DNA of 64,000 nt, taken from positions 1-64,000 of the forward strand of contig NZ_QZVR01000015.1 in assembly GCF_003660455.1 (NCBI RefSeq), written 5' to 3'. The translations under genes were made by a program, and so were the position numbers. This document shows positions 40,491-49,769 of the stretch, one piece after another. The stretch is from Nocardioides ferulae. GTDB lineage: Bacteria; Actinomycetota; Actinomycetes; Propionibacteriales; Nocardioidaceae. How positions within the stretch are numbered: the first letter of the stretch is position 1; every line of letters begins with the position of its first letter. The notes under the pieces were generated by a model, which saw nothing but the letters and a program-made list of their open reading frames with translations, was not told the DNA's origin and did no database searches.

Positions 40491-41320
40491 TGGGCCAGAA
40501 GATCAACCCGAACGGCTTCCGACTCGGCATCTCGACCGACCACAAGAGCCGCTGGTACGCCGACAAGCTGTACAAGTCCTACGTCGGCGAGGACGTCGCG
40601 ATCCGCAAGCTGCTCAGCAAGGGCATGGAGCGCGCCGGCATCTCCCGCGTCGAGATCGAGCGCACCCGTGAGCGCGTCCGGGTGGACATCCACACCGCGC
40701 GTCCGGGCATCGTGATCGGTCGCCGCGGCGCCGAGGCGGACCGCATCCGCGGCGAGCTGGAGAAGCTCACCGGCAAGCAGGTGCAGCTGAACATCCTCGA
40801 GGTGAAGAACCCCGAGGTCGACGCTCAGCTGGTCGCCCAGGGTGTCGCCGAGCAGCTCTCGGGCCGCGTGCAGTTCCGTCGCGCCATGCGCAAGGCGATG
40901 CAGACCACGATGCGCTCGGGTGCCAAGGGCATCCGGATCCAGTGCTCGGGTCGGCTCAACGGCGCCGAGATGTCGCGCACCGAGTTCTACCGCGAGGGCC
41001 GCGTCCCGCTGCACACGCTGCGTGCCGACATCGACTACGGCTTCTACGAGGCCCGCACGACCTTCGGCCGGATCGGCGTGAAGGTCTGGATCTACAAGGG
41101 CGAGGTCGCCGGCACCCGTGCCGAGCGCCAGGCCCAGGCTGCCGCCCGCGCCGGGGTTCCCGGTCGCGGTGGTCGTCCGACGCGGGGTGGGGACCGTCCG
41201 AGCCGTGGCTCGCGCGGTGACCGTCCCACGCGCGCCGACCGCGGCACCGAGACCCCAGCGAGCCAGGCGCCGGCCGAGGCCGCCGCTACCGCTCCCGCCG
41301 AGTCCGGACAGGAGGGCTGA
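40490..41320 (+). CDS. rpsC: 30S ribosomal protein S3
   Basis: 276 residues. The KH domain ([23 protein letters not shown]) and the C-terminal domain around [32 protein letters not shown] are complete. S3 lies at the mRNA entry channel. A 60-residue disordered tail rich in Arg/Gly/Pro follows position 215, longer than in E. coli (233 residues). The ATG overlaps the rplV stop by one base (TGATG). Confidence 0.98.
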   Translation: MGQKINPNGFRLGISTDHKSRWYADKLYKSYVGEDVAIRKLLSKGMERAGISRVEIERTRERVRVDIHTARPGIVIGRRGAEADRIRGELEKLTGKQVQLNILEVKNPEVDAQLVAQGVAEQLSGRVQFRRAMRKAMQTTMRSGAKGIRIQCSGRLNGAEMSRTEFYREGRVPLHTLRADIDYGFYEARTTFGRIGVKVWIYKGEVAGTRAERQAQAAARAGVPGRGGRPTRGGDRPSRGSRGDRPTRADRGTETPASQAPAEAAATAPAESGQEG

Positions 41321-41323
41321 CCC

Positions 41324-41743
41324 ATGCTGATGCCCCGTCGGGTCAAGCACCGCAAGCAGCACCACCCCAAGCGGACGGGTGCGGCCAAGGGTGGCACGAA
41401 GCTCGCGTTCGGCGAGTTCGGCATCCAGGCGGTCGAGGGCCACTACGTCACCAACCGCCAGATCGAGTCCGCGCGTATCGCGATGACCCGCCACATCAAG
41501 CGTGGCGGCAAGGTCTGGATCAACATCTACCCGGACCGACCGCTCACCAAGAAGCCCGCCGAGACCCGCATGGGCTCCGGCAAGGGCTCGCCGGAGTGGT
41601 GGATCGCCAACGTCAAGCCGGGCCGCGTCATGTTCGAGCTGTCCGGTGTCACCGAGGACGTCGCCCGTGAGGCGATGCGTCGGGCGATGCACAAGCTCCC
41701 CATGAAGTGCCGGTTCGTGACCCGTGAAGCAGGTGAATTCTGA
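41324..41743 (+). CDS. rplP: 50S ribosomal protein L16
   Basis: 139 residues. L16 is essential for A-site tRNA positioning. [17 protein letters not shown] and the [20 protein letters not shown] segment are hallmarks. It is preceded by GGAGGG. Its stop overlaps the rpmC start by one base. Confidence 0.98.
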   Translation: MLMPRRVKHRKQHHPKRTGAAKGGTKLAFGEFGIQAVEGHYVTNRQIESARIAMTRHIKRGGKVWINIYPDRPLTKKPAETRMGSGKGSPEWWIANVKPGRVMFELSGVTEDVAREAMRRAMHKLPMKCRFVTREAGEF

Positions 41744-41994
41744 TGGCTGGTCAGGGAATGGCCGCCCACGAGCTCGACGAGCTGAACGCCGTCGACCTCG
41801 AGGCGAAGCTCCGCGAGGCCAAGGAGGAGCTGTTCAACCTCCGGTTCCAGGCCGCCACCGGTCAGCTGGAGAGCCACGGCCGTCTGCGCACGGTCAAGAA
41901 GGACATCGCCCGGATCTACACCGTGGTGCGTGAGCGCGAGCTCGGCATCCGCAACACCCCGGGCAGCGACGAGAACGAGGACGGTGCCGCATGA
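41743..41994 (+). CDS. rpmC: 50S ribosomal protein L29
   Basis: 83 residues, a two-helix protein at the exit of the tunnel. [31 protein letters not shown] and the [10 protein letters not shown] helix are conserved. An acidic tail of about 15 residues ([13 protein letters not shown]) extends past the usual end. It overlaps rplP by 1 base and rpsQ by 4. Confidence 0.97.
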   Translation: MAGQGMAAHELDELNAVDLEAKLREAKEELFNLRFQAATGQLESHGRLRTVKKDIARIYTVVRERELGIRNTPGSDENEDGAA

Positions 41995-42272
41995 GCGAGA
42001 ACGCGACCGAGCAGAAGGTCGAGCGCAACTCGCGCAAGGTCCGCGAGGGCATCGTGGTCAGCGACAAGATGGACAAGACCGTCGTCGTGACCGTCGAGGA
42101 CCGCGTCAAGCACGCGCTCTACGGCAAGGTCATGCGCCGCACGTCCAAGCTCAAGGCGCACGACGAGGCCAACGAGTGCGGCATCGGCGACCGGGTGCTG
42201 CTCATGGAGACCCGGCCCCTGTCGGCCACCAAGCGCTGGCGCGTCATCGAGGTCCTGGAGAAGGCCAAGTAA
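41991..42272 (+). CDS. rpsQ: 30S ribosomal protein S17
   Basis: 93 residues, a primary 16S rRNA binder with an OB fold. [16 protein letters not shown] and [22 protein letters not shown] are typical. It is the last gene of the S10 block; a 127-base gap follows before rplN. Confidence 0.98.
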   Translation: MSENATEQKVERNSRKVREGIVVSDKMDKTVVVTVEDRVKHALYGKVMRRTSKLKAHDEANECGIGDRVLLMETRPLSATKRWRVIEVLEKAK

Positions 42273-42282
42273 CTCCTCGGAC

Positions 42283-42339
42283 GCGAGCGAAGCGAGCTTG
42301 GTTCGACGAAACAGACCAGACAGCCCCGGCGCAGCCGGG
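42283..42339 (+). repeat. Direct repeat and small hairpin at the S10/spc junction
   Basis: GCGAGC is repeated at 42283-42288 and 42292-42297 around GAA. It is followed at 42325-42339 by a hairpin (CCCGGC, loop GCA, GCCGGG). It may mark mRNA processing or partial termination between rpsQ and rplN; no promoter is clear. Confidence 0.4.
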
Positions 42340-42399
42340 ACGTATTAGTTCCCACAGGCTCGGATCCGCACCGAGAACCGTGGTGACAAGGAGAGAACA

Positions 42400-42768
42400 G
42401 TGATCCAGCAGGAGTCGCGACTCAAGGTCGCCGACAACACGGGTGCGAAGGAGATCCTCTGCATCCGGGTGCTCGGCGGCTCGGGTCGGCGCTACGCCGG
42501 TATCGGCGACGTCATCGTCGCCACCGTGAAGGACGCGATCCCCGGTGGCAACGTCAAGAAGGGCGACGTCGTCAAGGCCGTTGTCGTTCGCACCGTCAAG
42601 GAGCGTCGCCGTCCCGACGGTTCCTACATCCGCTTCGACGAGAACGCCGCGGTGATCCTCAAGAACGACGGCGAGCCGCGGGGCACCCGCATCTTCGGCC
42701 CCGTCGGTCGTGAGCTGCGCGAGAAGAAGTTCATGAAGATCATCTCGCTGGCGCCGGAGGTGCTCTGA
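42400..42768 (+). CDS. rplN: 50S ribosomal protein L14
   Basis: 122 residues, the standard length. L14 forms an intersubunit bridge. [18 protein letters not shown] and [15 protein letters not shown] are conserved. GTG start with AAGGAGAG upstream. It is the first gene of the spc operon. Confidence 0.98.
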   Translation: MIQQESRLKVADNTGAKEILCIRVLGGSGRRYAGIGDVIVATVKDAIPGGNVKKGDVVKAVVVRTVKERRRPDGSYIRFDENAAVILKNDGEPRGTRIFGPVGRELREKKFMKIISLAPEVL

Positions 42769-42771
42769 GTC

Positions 42772-43158
42772 ATGGCCAACAAGTCCCAGAAGAGCTCGAA
42801 GAGCCCGGTGAACATCAAGAAGGGCGACACCGTCAAGGTGATCGCCGGCAAGGACAAGGGCGCCGAGGGCAAGGTGATCTCGGTGCTCCGCGAGGAGCAG
42901 CGGGTCATCGTCGAGGGCGTGAACCGCATCAAGCGGCACACGAAGGTGGTGAACCAGGGCGGTCGGGCCGGCAACACCGGCGGCATCATCACCACCGAGG
43001 CCCCGATCCACGTCTCCAACGTGATGCTCGTCGAGGGCGACGGCGTGACCCGGATCGGCTTCCGCCGCGACGAGGTCACCAAGCGCCGCCCGGACGGCTC
43101 GACGTACAAGGCTGAGCGCAGCGTGCGCATCTCGCGCAAGACCGGCAAGGAAATCTGA
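42772..43158 (+). CDS. rplX: 50S ribosomal protein L24
   Basis: 128 residues. L24 starts 50S assembly and has a KOW motif ([21 protein letters not shown]). A Ser/Lys-rich N-terminal extension of about 14 residues and a C-terminal extension make it longer than E. coli L24 (104). Its stop overlaps the rplE start by one base. Confidence 0.97.
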   Translation: MANKSQKSSKSPVNIKKGDTVKVIAGKDKGAEGKVISVLREEQRVIVEGVNRIKRHTKVVNQGGRAGNTGGIITTEAPIHVSNVMLVEGDGVTRIGFRRDEVTKRRPDGSTYKAERSVRISRKTGKEI

Positions 43159-43727
43159 TGACCGAGACCTCCACGACGCGTGTCGCACCGCGTCTGAAGA
43201 CCCGCTACCGCGAGGAGATCCTCCCCGCGCTGCAGGCCGATTTCGACATCAAGAACGTCATGCAGGTGCCCGGCCTGACCAAGATCGTGGTCAACATGGG
43301 TGTCGGCGAGGCCGCTCGCGACTCCAAGCTGATCGAGGGCGCGGTGCGCGACCTCACCGCGATCACCGGCCAGAAGCCGACCGTGACCCGCGCCCGCAAG
43401 TCCATCGCGCAGTTCAAGCTCCGCGAGGGGATGCCGATCGGCGCACACGTCACGCTGCGCGGCGACCGGATGTGGGAGTTCCTCGACCGGCTGCTGTCGC
43501 TGGCGCTGCCGCGCATCCGTGACTTCCGTGGCCTGAACCCCAACCAGTTCGACGGACGGGGCAACTACACGTTCGGGCTGACCGAGCAGGTCATGTTCCA
43601 CGAGATCAACCAGGACCGGATCGACCGCTCCCGGGGCATGGACATCACGGTCGTCACCACGGCCACCAACGACGACCAGGGTCGGGCGCTGCTCAAGCAG
43701 CTCGGCTTCCCGTTCAAGGAGAACTGA
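43158..43727 (+). CDS. rplE: 50S ribosomal protein L5
   Basis: 189 residues. L5 belongs to the central protuberance with 5S r[32 protein letters not shown] and the [18 protein letters not shown] segment are typical. ATG within the rplX stop (TGATG), one base before rpsZ. Confidence 0.98.
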   Translation: MTETSTTRVAPRLKTRYREEILPALQADFDIKNVMQVPGLTKIVVNMGVGEAARDSKLIEGAVRDLTAITGQKPTVTRARKSIAQFKLREGMPIGAHVTLRGDRMWEFLDRLLSLALPRIRDFRGLNPNQFDGRGNYTFGLTEQVMFHEINQDRIDRSRGMDITVVTTATNDDQGRALLKQLGFPFKEN

Positions 43728-43728
43728 C

Positions 43729-43914
43729 ATGGCGAAGACTGCCCTGAAGGTCAAGGCTGCTCGCAAGCCGAAGTTCAAGGTGCAGGGGTACACCCGCTGC
43801 CAGCGCTGCGGCCGTCCCCGTGCGGTCTACCGCAAGTTCGGCCTGTGCCGGATCTGCCTGCGGGAGATGGCCCACCGCGGCGAGCTGCCCGGCGTCACCA
43901 AGTCCTCCTGGTAA
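43729..43914 (+). CDS. rpsZ: 30S ribosomal protein S14, zinc-binding type
   Basis: 61 residues, the short type Z form. Two Cys-x-x-Cys pairs (CQRC near residue 24 and CRIC near 40) form the zinc ribbon that distinguishes it from the longer zinc-free paralogue that many actinobacteria keep elsewhere under Zur control. Confidence 0.97.
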   Translation: MAKTALKVKAARKPKFKVQGYTRCQRCGRPRAVYRKFGLCRICLREMAHRGELPGVTKSSW

Positions 43915-43918
43915 ACGG

Positions 43919-43966
43919 CGGGGGGCTCCGTCCCCCGACTACCCCCCGGACCGTGGTTGCGGTCCG
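43919..43966 (+). repeat. Two hairpins between rpsZ and rpsH
   Basis: CGGGGG and CCCCCG pair around GCTCCGT at 43919-43937, five bases after the rpsZ stop. A second stem, CGGACC/GGTCCG, is at 43947-43966. The first resembles the GGGGCTCCGCCCC hairpins at 54224-54269. They may protect or partly terminate the message. Confidence 0.5.
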
Positions 43967-44031
43967 ATGAACTCGATAGCTGCAGGTCGGCTCGTCGCGA
44001 ACGAGTCGAAACCGCAGGGAAAGAACCACTC

Positions 44032-44439
44032 ATGACGATGACTGACCCGATCGCAGACATGCTCACCCGTCTGCGCAACGCCAACCAGGCGTACCACGAC
44101 TCGGTGTCGATGCCCTACAGCAAGCTCAAGCAGGGCGTGGCCGAGATCCTCCAGCAGGAGGGGTACATCACCTCCTTCGAGGTGCAGGAGCCGACCGAGG
44201 GCCAGGTGGGCAAGACGCTCACGATCACCCTCAAGTACGGCCGCAGCCGCGAGCGTTCCATCGCCGGCGTGCGCCGCATCAGCAAGCCGGGCCTGCGGGT
44301 CTACGCCAAGTCCACGGGGCTCCCGAAGGTGCTCGGCGGCCTGGGGGTCGCGATCATCTCGACCAGCCAGGGCCTGCTGACCGACCGACAGGCCAACCAG
44401 AAGGGCGTGGGTGGGGAAGTCCTCGCCTACGTCTGGTGA
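44032..44439 (+). CDS. rpsH: 30S ribosomal protein S8
   Basis: 135 residues. S8 binds the central domain of 16S rRNA and in E. coli represses the spc operon. [30 protein letters not shown] and [17 protein letters not shown] C-terminus are conserved. The start is ATG 44032; the frame open upstream spans the hairpin region and is non-coding. Confidence 0.98.
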   Translation: MTMTDPIADMLTRLRNANQAYHDSVSMPYSKLKQGVAEILQQEGYITSFEVQEPTEGQVGKTLTITLKYGRSRERSIAGVRRISKPGLRVYAKSTGLPKVLGGLGVAIISTSQGLLTDRQANQKGVGGEVLAYVW

Positions 44440-44467
44440 CGAGAGACCGAGAAGGAGAGAGATAAGC

Positions 44468-45007
44468 ATGTCGCGCATCGGCAAGCTCCCCGTCCCGGTC
44501 CCGTCCGGCGTCGACGTCTCGATCGAGGGCCAGCAGGTGACCGTGAAGGGGCCCAAGGGCACCCTGAACCACACCATCGCCGCCCCGATCACGATCGAGA
44601 AGGGCGACGGTGTCCTCGAGGTCAAGCGGCCCGACGACGACCGCCGCAGCAAGGCGCTGCACGGTCTGAGCCGGACGCTGGTCAACAACATGGTCGTCGG
44701 GGTGACCGACGGCTACGAGAAGCGTCTCGAGATCGTGGGCGTGGGCTACCGGGTCCTGTCCAAGGGCCCGACCCAGCTGGAGTTCCAGCTCGGCTACTCC
44801 CACTCGATCACCTTCGACGCCCCCGAAGGCATCACCTTCACCGTCGACGGCCCCACTCGCCTCGGCGTCCAGGGCATCGACAAGCAGCTCGTGGGCGAGG
44901 TGGCCGCGAACATCCGCAAGCTGCGCAAGCCCGAGCCCTACAAGGGCAAGGGCGTTCGCTACGCGGGTGAGCACATCCGCCGCAAGGTCGGAAAGGCTGG
45001 TAAGTGA
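44468..45007 (+). CDS. rplF: 50S ribosomal protein L6
   Basis: 179 residues with two related domains (each with a GP.G or VGVGY-type loop). [18 protein letters not shown] and the C-terminal [16 protein letters not shown] are typical. It lies near the sarcin-ricin loop, where it supports elongation factor binding. AAGGAGAG lies upstream of ATG 44468. Confidence 0.98.
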   Translation: MSRIGKLPVPVPSGVDVSIEGQQVTVKGPKGTLNHTIAAPITIEKGDGVLEVKRPDDDRRSKALHGLSRTLVNNMVVGVTDGYEKRLEIVGVGYRVLSKGPTQLEFQLGYSHSITFDAPEGITFTVDGPTRLGVQGIDKQLVGEVAANIRKLRKPEPYKGKGVRYAGEHIRRKVGKAGK

Positions 45008-45009
45008 TC

Positions 45010-45393
45010 ATGGCGATCTCGCTGTCCAACCGGAAGCACACCGCCTCCCGTGTCAAGGCGCGGCTGCGCCGGCAGGCTCGTGGCCGCAAGCGCGTCCACG
45101 GCACTGCCGAGCGTCCGCGCCTGGTCGTGACCCGCTCCGCCAAGCACATCTCCGTGCAGGTCGTCGACGACCTGGTCGGCCGGACCCTGGTGTCCGCCTC
45201 GACCATGGAGTCGGAGCTGCGCTCCCTCGAGGGCGACAAGTCGGCCAAGGCCAAGCGGGTCGGTGAGCTCGTCGCCGAGCGCGCCAAGTCCGCCGGCATC
45301 GACGGCGTGGTCTTCGACCGCGCCGGCAACAAGTACCACGGTCGCGTCGCGGCCCTGGCCGACGGCGCCCGCGAGGGCGGCCTCAGCTTCTGA
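45010..45393 (+). CDS. rplR: 50S ribosomal protein L18
   Basis: 127 residues. L18 binds 5S rRNA in the central protuberance. [23 protein letters not shown] and the C-terminal [17 protein letters not shown] are conserved. ATG 45010 is the likely start; an in-frame GTG at 45004 overlaps the rplF stop. Confidence 0.98.
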   Translation: MAISLSNRKHTASRVKARLRRQARGRKRVHGTAERPRLVVTRSAKHISVQVVDDLVGRTLVSASTMESELRSLEGDKSAKAKRVGELVAERAKSAGIDGVVFDRAGNKYHGRVAALADGAREGGLSF

Positions 45394-45403
45394 TCGCTTG
45401 GCG

Positions 45404-45422
45404 CACGGGGGACACCCCCGTG
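45404..45422 (+). repeat. Hairpin between rplR and rpsE
   Basis: CACGGGGG pairs with CCCCCGTG across a 3-base loop, 42 bases before rpsE. Inside an operon it is more likely an mRNA stability element than a terminator. Confidence 0.5.
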
Positions 45423-45463
45423 GTCCCCCGACTTACTGCATTGAAGAGAAGAGGAACAGTCTC

Positions 45464-46078
45464 ATGAGCGGAGCCCAGCGCGGACAGCGCGGTGGCGAGC
45501 GCCGAGGCGGCCGCGACGATCGTCGTGGCCAGGGCGCCGAGAAGACCGCCTACATCGAGCGCGTCGTTGCGATCAACCGTGTCGCCAAGGTCGTGAAGGG
45601 TGGTCGGCGTTTCAGCTTCACCGCCCTCGTGGTCGTCGGTGACGGTGACGGTCTCGTCGGCGTCGGCTACGGCAAGGCGAAGGAGGTCCCGGCCGCCATC
45701 GCCAAGGGCGTGGAGGAGGCGAAGAAGCACTTCTTCCGCGTTCCCCGCATCCAGGGCACCATCCCGCACCCCGTGCAGGGCGAGAAGGCGGCCGGCGTCG
45801 TCATGCTTCGTCCCGCCTCGCCCGGTACCGGTGTCATCGCCGGTGGTCCGGTGCGTGCGGTGCTCGAGTGTGCCGGCATCCACGACATCCTGAGCAAGTC
45901 GCTCGGATCGTCGAACCAGATCAACATCGTGCACGCGACCGTCGAAGCGCTCCGCATGCTCGAGCAGCCCGAGCAGGTCGCCGCGCGACGCGGGCTGACC
46001 GTCGAGGAGGTCACGCCGGCGGCGATCCTCAAGGCGCGGGCCGAGGTGCCGGCGACCGCTCCGGGGGTGTCTTCCTGA
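45464..46078 (+). CDS. rpsE: 30S ribosomal protein S5
   Basis: 204 residues. S5 helps fidelity and mRNA unwinding. [30 protein letters not shown] is the S5 double-stranded RNA-binding core. An Arg/Gly-rich N-terminal extension (about 25 residues) and a longer C-terminus exceed E. coli S5 (167). The ATG at 45464 follows AGAGGA; the upstream open frame is discarded. Confidence 0.97.
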   Translation: MSGAQRGQRGGERRGGRDDRRGQGAEKTAYIERVVAINRVAKVVKGGRRFSFTALVVVGDGDGLVGVGYGKAKEVPAAIAKGVEEAKKHFFRVPRIQGTIPHPVQGEKAAGVVMLRPASPGTGVIAGGPVRAVLECAGIHDILSKSLGSSNQINIVHATVEALRMLEQPEQVAARRGLTVEEVTPAAILKARAEVPATAPGVSS

Positions 46079-46260
46079 TGGCGCAGCTCAAGGTCAAGCA
46101 GAAGCGGGGCACGGTCGGCATCAAGGCCAACCAGCGCGAGACCCTGCGCACGCTCGGTCTCAAGCGGATCGGCGACGTTGTCGTGAAGGAAGACCGCCCG
46201 GAGATCCGCGGCATGGTCAACACCGTCCGTCACCTGGTGACGGTCGAGGAGGTCGAGTGA
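46078..46260 (+). CDS. rpmD: 50S ribosomal protein L30
   Basis: 60 residues. [29 protein letters not shown] and [10 protein letters not shown] are characteristic. The ATG overlaps the rpsE stop by one base, and rplO begins one base after its own stop. Confidence 0.97.
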   Translation: MAQLKVKQKRGTVGIKANQRETLRTLGLKRIGDVVVKEDRPEIRGMVNTVRHLVTVEEVE

Positions 46261-46261
46261 C

Positions 46262-46702
46262 ATGACGCTCAAGCTGCACCACCTGCGACCCGCCCCGGGT
46301 GCCAAGACCGCCAAGACCCGTGTGGGTCGCGGTGAGGCCTCGAAGGGCAAGACCGCGGGCCGAGGCACCAAGGGCACCAAGGCCCGCTACCAGGTGCCGG
46401 CCGCCTTCGAGGGTGGCCAGATGCCGCTGCACATGCGGCTGCCGAAGCTGAAGGGCTTCAAGAACCCGTTCAAGGTCGAGTTCCAGGTCGTGAACCTGGA
46501 CCGGATCAACGAGCTGTTCCCCGAGGGTGGCGCCGTCACCGTCGACGAGCTCGTGGCCCGCGGCGCGGTGCGCCGCAACCAGCCGGTCAAGGTGCTCGGC
46601 CAGGGCGACATCACCGTCAAGGTCGAGGTGAGCGCGAACGCGTTCTCGGCCTCGGCCAAGCAGAAGATCGAGGAGGCGGGCGGCACGACCACGGTCGTGT
46701 GA
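46262..46702 (+). CDS. rplO: 50S ribosomal protein L15
   Basis: 146 residues. L15 is a late assembly protein. [34 protein letters not shown] is the Gly-rich N-terminus that threads into 23S rRNA, and a globular C-terminal half follows. It is the last ribosomal protein gene of the spc block; a large hairpin separates it from secY. Confidence 0.97.
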   Translation: MTLKLHHLRPAPGAKTAKTRVGRGEASKGKTAGRGTKGTKARYQVPAAFEGGQMPLHMRLPKLKGFKNPFKVEFQVVNLDRINELFPEGGAVTVDELVARGAVRRNQPVKVLGQGDITVKVEVSANAFSASAKQKIEEAGGTTTVV

Positions 46703-46721
46703 CGCCACCTCCCGCATGTAG

Positions 46722-46780
46722 TGCGCCAGGGGCGCGGACGGACCGCCGACAGGTGGTCCCGGCCGCGCCCCTGTGGCGCA
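46722..46780 (+). terminator. Large two-tier hairpin between rplO and secY
   Basis: Bases 46722-46737 pair with 46763-46780, with one 2-base bulge. The loop folds into an inner 8-bp stem (GGACCGCC/GGTGGTCC, one G-U). No T-run follows. It probably terminates part of the spc transcript or regulates secY. Confidence 0.65.
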
Positions 46781-46804
46781 TCACGACCGTCCGACAGGTC
46801 CTGT

Positions 46805-46810
46805 TAGGCT
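46805..46810 (+). promoter_or_regulatory. Possible -10 element for secY-adk-map
   Basis: TAGGCT lies 58 bases before the secY GTG and just after the large hairpin. No good -35 is seen at 16-18 bases. Confidence 0.4.
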
Positions 46811-46868
46811 TCCCGGCGTCCCGGGCCGCTGCGCCGCGGACCTGTAACCGCTGTAGAAAGAGGATCCC

Positions 46869-48173
46869 GTGCTGAGCGCGTTCGCGAACGCTTTCCGGAC
46901 TCCGGACCTCCGGCGCAAGCTGCTCTTCGTCCTGATGATCCTCGTGATCTTCCGCGCCGGATCCCAGATCCCCGCGCCGGGCGTCCACGTCGCGAACGTC
47001 CAGGAGTGCCTGAACCAGCAGGAGAACTCGGGCCTGTACAGCCTGATCAACATGTTCTCCGGTGGCGCACTGCTCCAACTGACGGTGTTCGCGCTGGGGA
47101 TCATGCCCTACATCACCGCGAGCATCATCCTGCAGCTGCTGGTGGTGGTCATCCCCCGGCTCGAGGCCCTCAAGAAGGAGGGTCAGGCCGGGCAGACGAA
47201 GATCACCCAGTACACCCGCTACCTCACCCTCGGGCTCGCGCTGCTGCAGGCCACCGGCATCGTCGCCCTGGCCCGGTCGGGCAACCTGCTGCAGAACTGC
47301 GACTCCGAGCGCTTCCCGCTGCTCCACGACGACGGCACGCAGACCTTCATGGTCATGGTCATCACGATGACCGCGGGCACCGCCGTGATCATGTGGCTGG
47401 GTGAGCTGATCACCGAGCGCGGTGTCGGCAACGGCATGTCGCTGCTGATCTTCACCCAGGTGGTCGCCACCTTCCCCGCCTCGCTGTGGGACGTCCAGCA
47501 GCAGCAGGGCTGGTTCGTGTTCGCGGTGGTGATGGCGATCGGTCTGACGATCATCGCCGGCGTCATCTTCATCGAGCAGGCACAGCGCCGCATCCCGGTG
47601 CAGTACGCCCGCCGGATGGTGGGCCGCAAGATGTTCGGCGGCAGCTCGACCTACATCCCGCTGAAGGTCAACCAGGCCGGCATCATCCCGGTCATCTTCG
47701 CCTCCTCGCTGCTCTACCTGCCGGCGATGGCCGTCCAGTTCAACCAGAACAGCAGCGCCGACTGGGTGCGGCTGATCAGCAAGTACTTCGTCGACGGCAG
47801 CCACCCGCTCTACATGGCGACGTTCTTCGCGCTCATCATCTTCTTCACCTACTTCTACGTGTCGATCACCTTCAACCCCAACGAGGTGGCCGACAACATG
47901 AAGAAGTACGGCGGCTTCATCCCCGGGATCCGGGCGGGCAAGCCGACCGAGGACTACCTGTCCTACGTCCTGTCCCGCATCACGCTGCCAGGCGCTCTCT
48001 ACCTCGGTCTCATCTCGCTCATCCCGCTCATCGCGCTGGTGCTGATCAACGCGAACCAGAACTTCCCGTTCGGCGGCACCTCCATCCTGATCATGGTGGG
48101 CGTCGCGCTCGACACGGTGAAGCAGATCGAGAGCCAGCTCCAGCAGCGCAACTACGAAGGATTCCTGCGGTAA
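46869..48173 (+). CDS. secY: Preprotein translocase subunit SecY
   Basis: 434 residues, ten predicted transmembrane helices. SecY forms the protein-conducting channel with SecE and SecG. The first helix with the plug region (FRAGSQIPAPGV), SGGALLQLTVFALGIMPYI in TM2, and GVGNGMSLLIF are signatures. GTG start with AAGAGGAT upstream. It is followed after two bases by adk. Confidence 0.98.
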   Translation: MLSAFANAFRTPDLRRKLLFVLMILVIFRAGSQIPAPGVHVANVQECLNQQENSGLYSLINMFSGGALLQLTVFALGIMPYITASIILQLLVVVIPRLEALKKEGQAGQTKITQYTRYLTLGLALLQATGIVALARSGNLLQNCDSERFPLLHDDGTQTFMVMVITMTAGTAVIMWLGELITERGVGNGMSLLIFTQVVATFPASLWDVQQQQGWFVFAVVMAIGLTIIAGVIFIEQAQRRIPVQYARRMVGRKMFGGSSTYIPLKVNQAGIIPVIFASSLLYLPAMAVQFNQNSSADWVRLISKYFVDGSHPLYMATFFALIIFFTYFYVSITFNPNEVADNMKKYGGFIPGIRAGKPTEDYLSYVLSRITLPGALYLGLISLIPLIALVLINANQNFPFGGTSILIMVGVALDTVKQIESQLQQRNYEGFLR

Positions 48174-48175
48174 CA

Positions 48176-48751
48176 ATGAGACTGATCATCATGGGCCCGC
48201 CGGGGGCAGGGAAGGGCACCCAGGCGAAGTTCATCGCCGAGCACTTCGACATCCCGGCGATCTCCACCGGCGACATCTTCCGCGCCAACGTCTCCGAAGG
48301 CACCGAGCTCGGGGTCGAGGCCAAGCGGTTCATGGACGCGGGAGAGTACGTGCCCGATGAGGTCACCAACCTGATGGTGCGCAACCGGATCGCCGAACCG
48401 GACGCCGCGAACGGCTTCCTGCTCGACGGCTACCCGCGCACGCTGGCCCAGGTCGAGGAGCTCGACGACATGCTCTCGGCGGCGGGGCACGCCCTCGACG
48501 CCGTGCTGTGCCTGACCGTCGACAAGGACGAGGTCGTCACGCGCCTGATCCAGCGCGCCCAGGTCGAGGGACGCGCCGACGACACCGAGGACGTCGTGCG
48601 GCACCGGCAGGACGTCTACGCCGAGCAGACCGCGCCGTTGATCGAGGTCTACCGGCAGCGCGGCATCTGCCACGAGATCGACGGCATGGGCGAGGTCGCC
48701 GAGGTCACCCGGCGCCTCCTCGACGCGCTGGACGCCGTCCCCGAGAGCTAG
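48176..48751 (+). CDS. adk: Adenylate kinase
   Basis: 191 residues. It converts ATP + AMP to 2 ADP. The P-loop GPPGAGKGT (residues 7-15), AMP-binding DGYPRT and the acid-basic RADDTEDVVRHR are intact. It is the short form without the zinc-type LID insertion, as in mycobacteria. ATG 48176 is two bases after the secY stop; the open frame upstream is antisense-free read-through and not coding. Confidence 0.97.
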   Translation: MRLIIMGPPGAGKGTQAKFIAEHFDIPAISTGDIFRANVSEGTELGVEAKRFMDAGEYVPDEVTNLMVRNRIAEPDAANGFLLDGYPRTLAQVEELDDMLSAAGHALDAVLCLTVDKDEVVTRLIQRAQVEGRADDTEDVVRHRQDVYAEQTAPLIEVYRQRGICHEIDGMGEVAEVTRRLLDALDAVPES

Positions 48752-48763
48752 CGGGGCGGCGCC

Positions 48764-49579
48764 GTGGGCCTGCGTGACCGAGGGATCGAGATCAAGACCC
48801 CGGAGCAGATCCTGGCGATGCGCCGCGCCGGGCTGGTCGTGGGGGAGACCCTGGAGACGCTGCGTGCCGCCGTCCGCGCCGGAGTGAGCACCGCCGACCT
48901 GGACGCGCTGGCCGAGGACAGCATCCGCTCCCGGGGCGCGACGCCCTCCTTCCAGGGCTACCAGGGGTTCCCGGCGTCCATCTGCGCCTCGGTCAACGAC
49001 GAGGTGGTGCACGGCATCCCCGGTGACCGGGTGCTGGCCGACGGCGACGTCGTCTCGATCGACTGCGGAGCGATCGTCGACGGCTGGCACGGCGACGCCG
49101 CGATCACCGTCGCCGTCGGCGGTGTGCCCGCCGAGGTGACCGAGCTGATGCGGGTCACCGAGGAGGCGATGTGGCGCGGCATCGCGGCCGCGCGGCTGGG
49201 AGGCCGGGTCTCCGACATCTCCCACGCCGTCGAGCAGCACGTCCGCTCCCAGGGCGGCTACGGCATCCTCGAGGACTACACCGGCCACGGCATCGGCTCC
49301 GCCATGCACCAGCCGCCGGACGTGCCCAACTACGGGAGGGCCGGCCGCGGCCCCAAGCTGGTGCGCGGGCTGGCGCTCGCGGTCGAGCCGATGGTGACGC
49401 TCGGCGGCAAGCAGACCGACCTCCTCGACGACGACTGGACCGTGGTCACCCGCGACGGCAGTTGGGCGGCCCACTACGAGCACACCTTCGTGCTCACCGA
49501 GCGTGGCGCGTGGGTGCTCACCGCGCTCGACGGCGGCGAGGCCCGGCTCCGCGAGCTCGGGGCGGCGTACGGCGGCTGA
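48764..49579 (+). CDS. map: Methionine aminopeptidase, type I
   Basis: 271 residues. It removes the initiator methionine from nascent proteins. Metal ligands are visible: Asp in SIDCGAIVDGWHGDAA (two Asp), His in GHGIGS, Glu in AVEPMV and Glu in YEHTF. The GTG start is 12 bases after the adk stop, in the conserved secY-adk-map order. Confidence 0.97.
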   Translation: MGLRDRGIEIKTPEQILAMRRAGLVVGETLETLRAAVRAGVSTADLDALAEDSIRSRGATPSFQGYQGFPASICASVNDEVVHGIPGDRVLADGDVVSIDCGAIVDGWHGDAAITVAVGGVPAEVTELMRVTEEAMWRGIAAARLGGRVSDISHAVEQHVRSQGGYGILEDYTGHGIGSAMHQPPDVPNYGRAGRGPKLVRGLALAVEPMVTLGGKQTDLLDDDWTVVTRDGSWAAHYEHTFVLTERGAWVLTALDGGEARLRELGAAYGG

Positions 49580-49636
49580 CCCCGCCGGAGGCGCCGCGCC
49601 GGCGAGCCGTTGGGAGCGCCGTGCAAGGATGGTGGC

Positions 49637-49740
49637 CGCAGGAGGGGAGTATCCCTACCGTCGCGGAGTCGTCAGCACGTCCGGTGCCTTGAGCCGGTCC
49701 GGCACCGCGGGTCGCGATCGCGGCGGGAGAGACCTCTGGC
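49637..49740 (+). ncRNA. yybP-ykoY (manganese) riboswitch candidate
   Basis: The leader of the TerC gene begins with GGAGGGGAGTA (49641-49651). It contains GTCGTCA (49669-49675) and a GGTGCC...GGCACC stem (49683-49704), and ends with GAGAGACCTCT (49727-49737), whose CCTCT pairs with the 5' GGAGG. These are the marks of the yybP-ykoY class: a GGGGAGUA start, an internal GUCGUCA and a GAGACC end closing helix P1. The class senses Mn2+ and commonly precedes TerC-family genes. The assignment is by eye; no covariance model was run. Confidence 0.72.
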
Positions 49741-49769
49741 GCGCTGCCGTCCCCTTCAGGAGGAACCCT

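Noticed and set aside
46617..48176. 519-codon minus-strand frame opposite secY
   Set aside because: It is a codon-bias shadow rich in His/Asp/Gln/Arg with no conserved motif.
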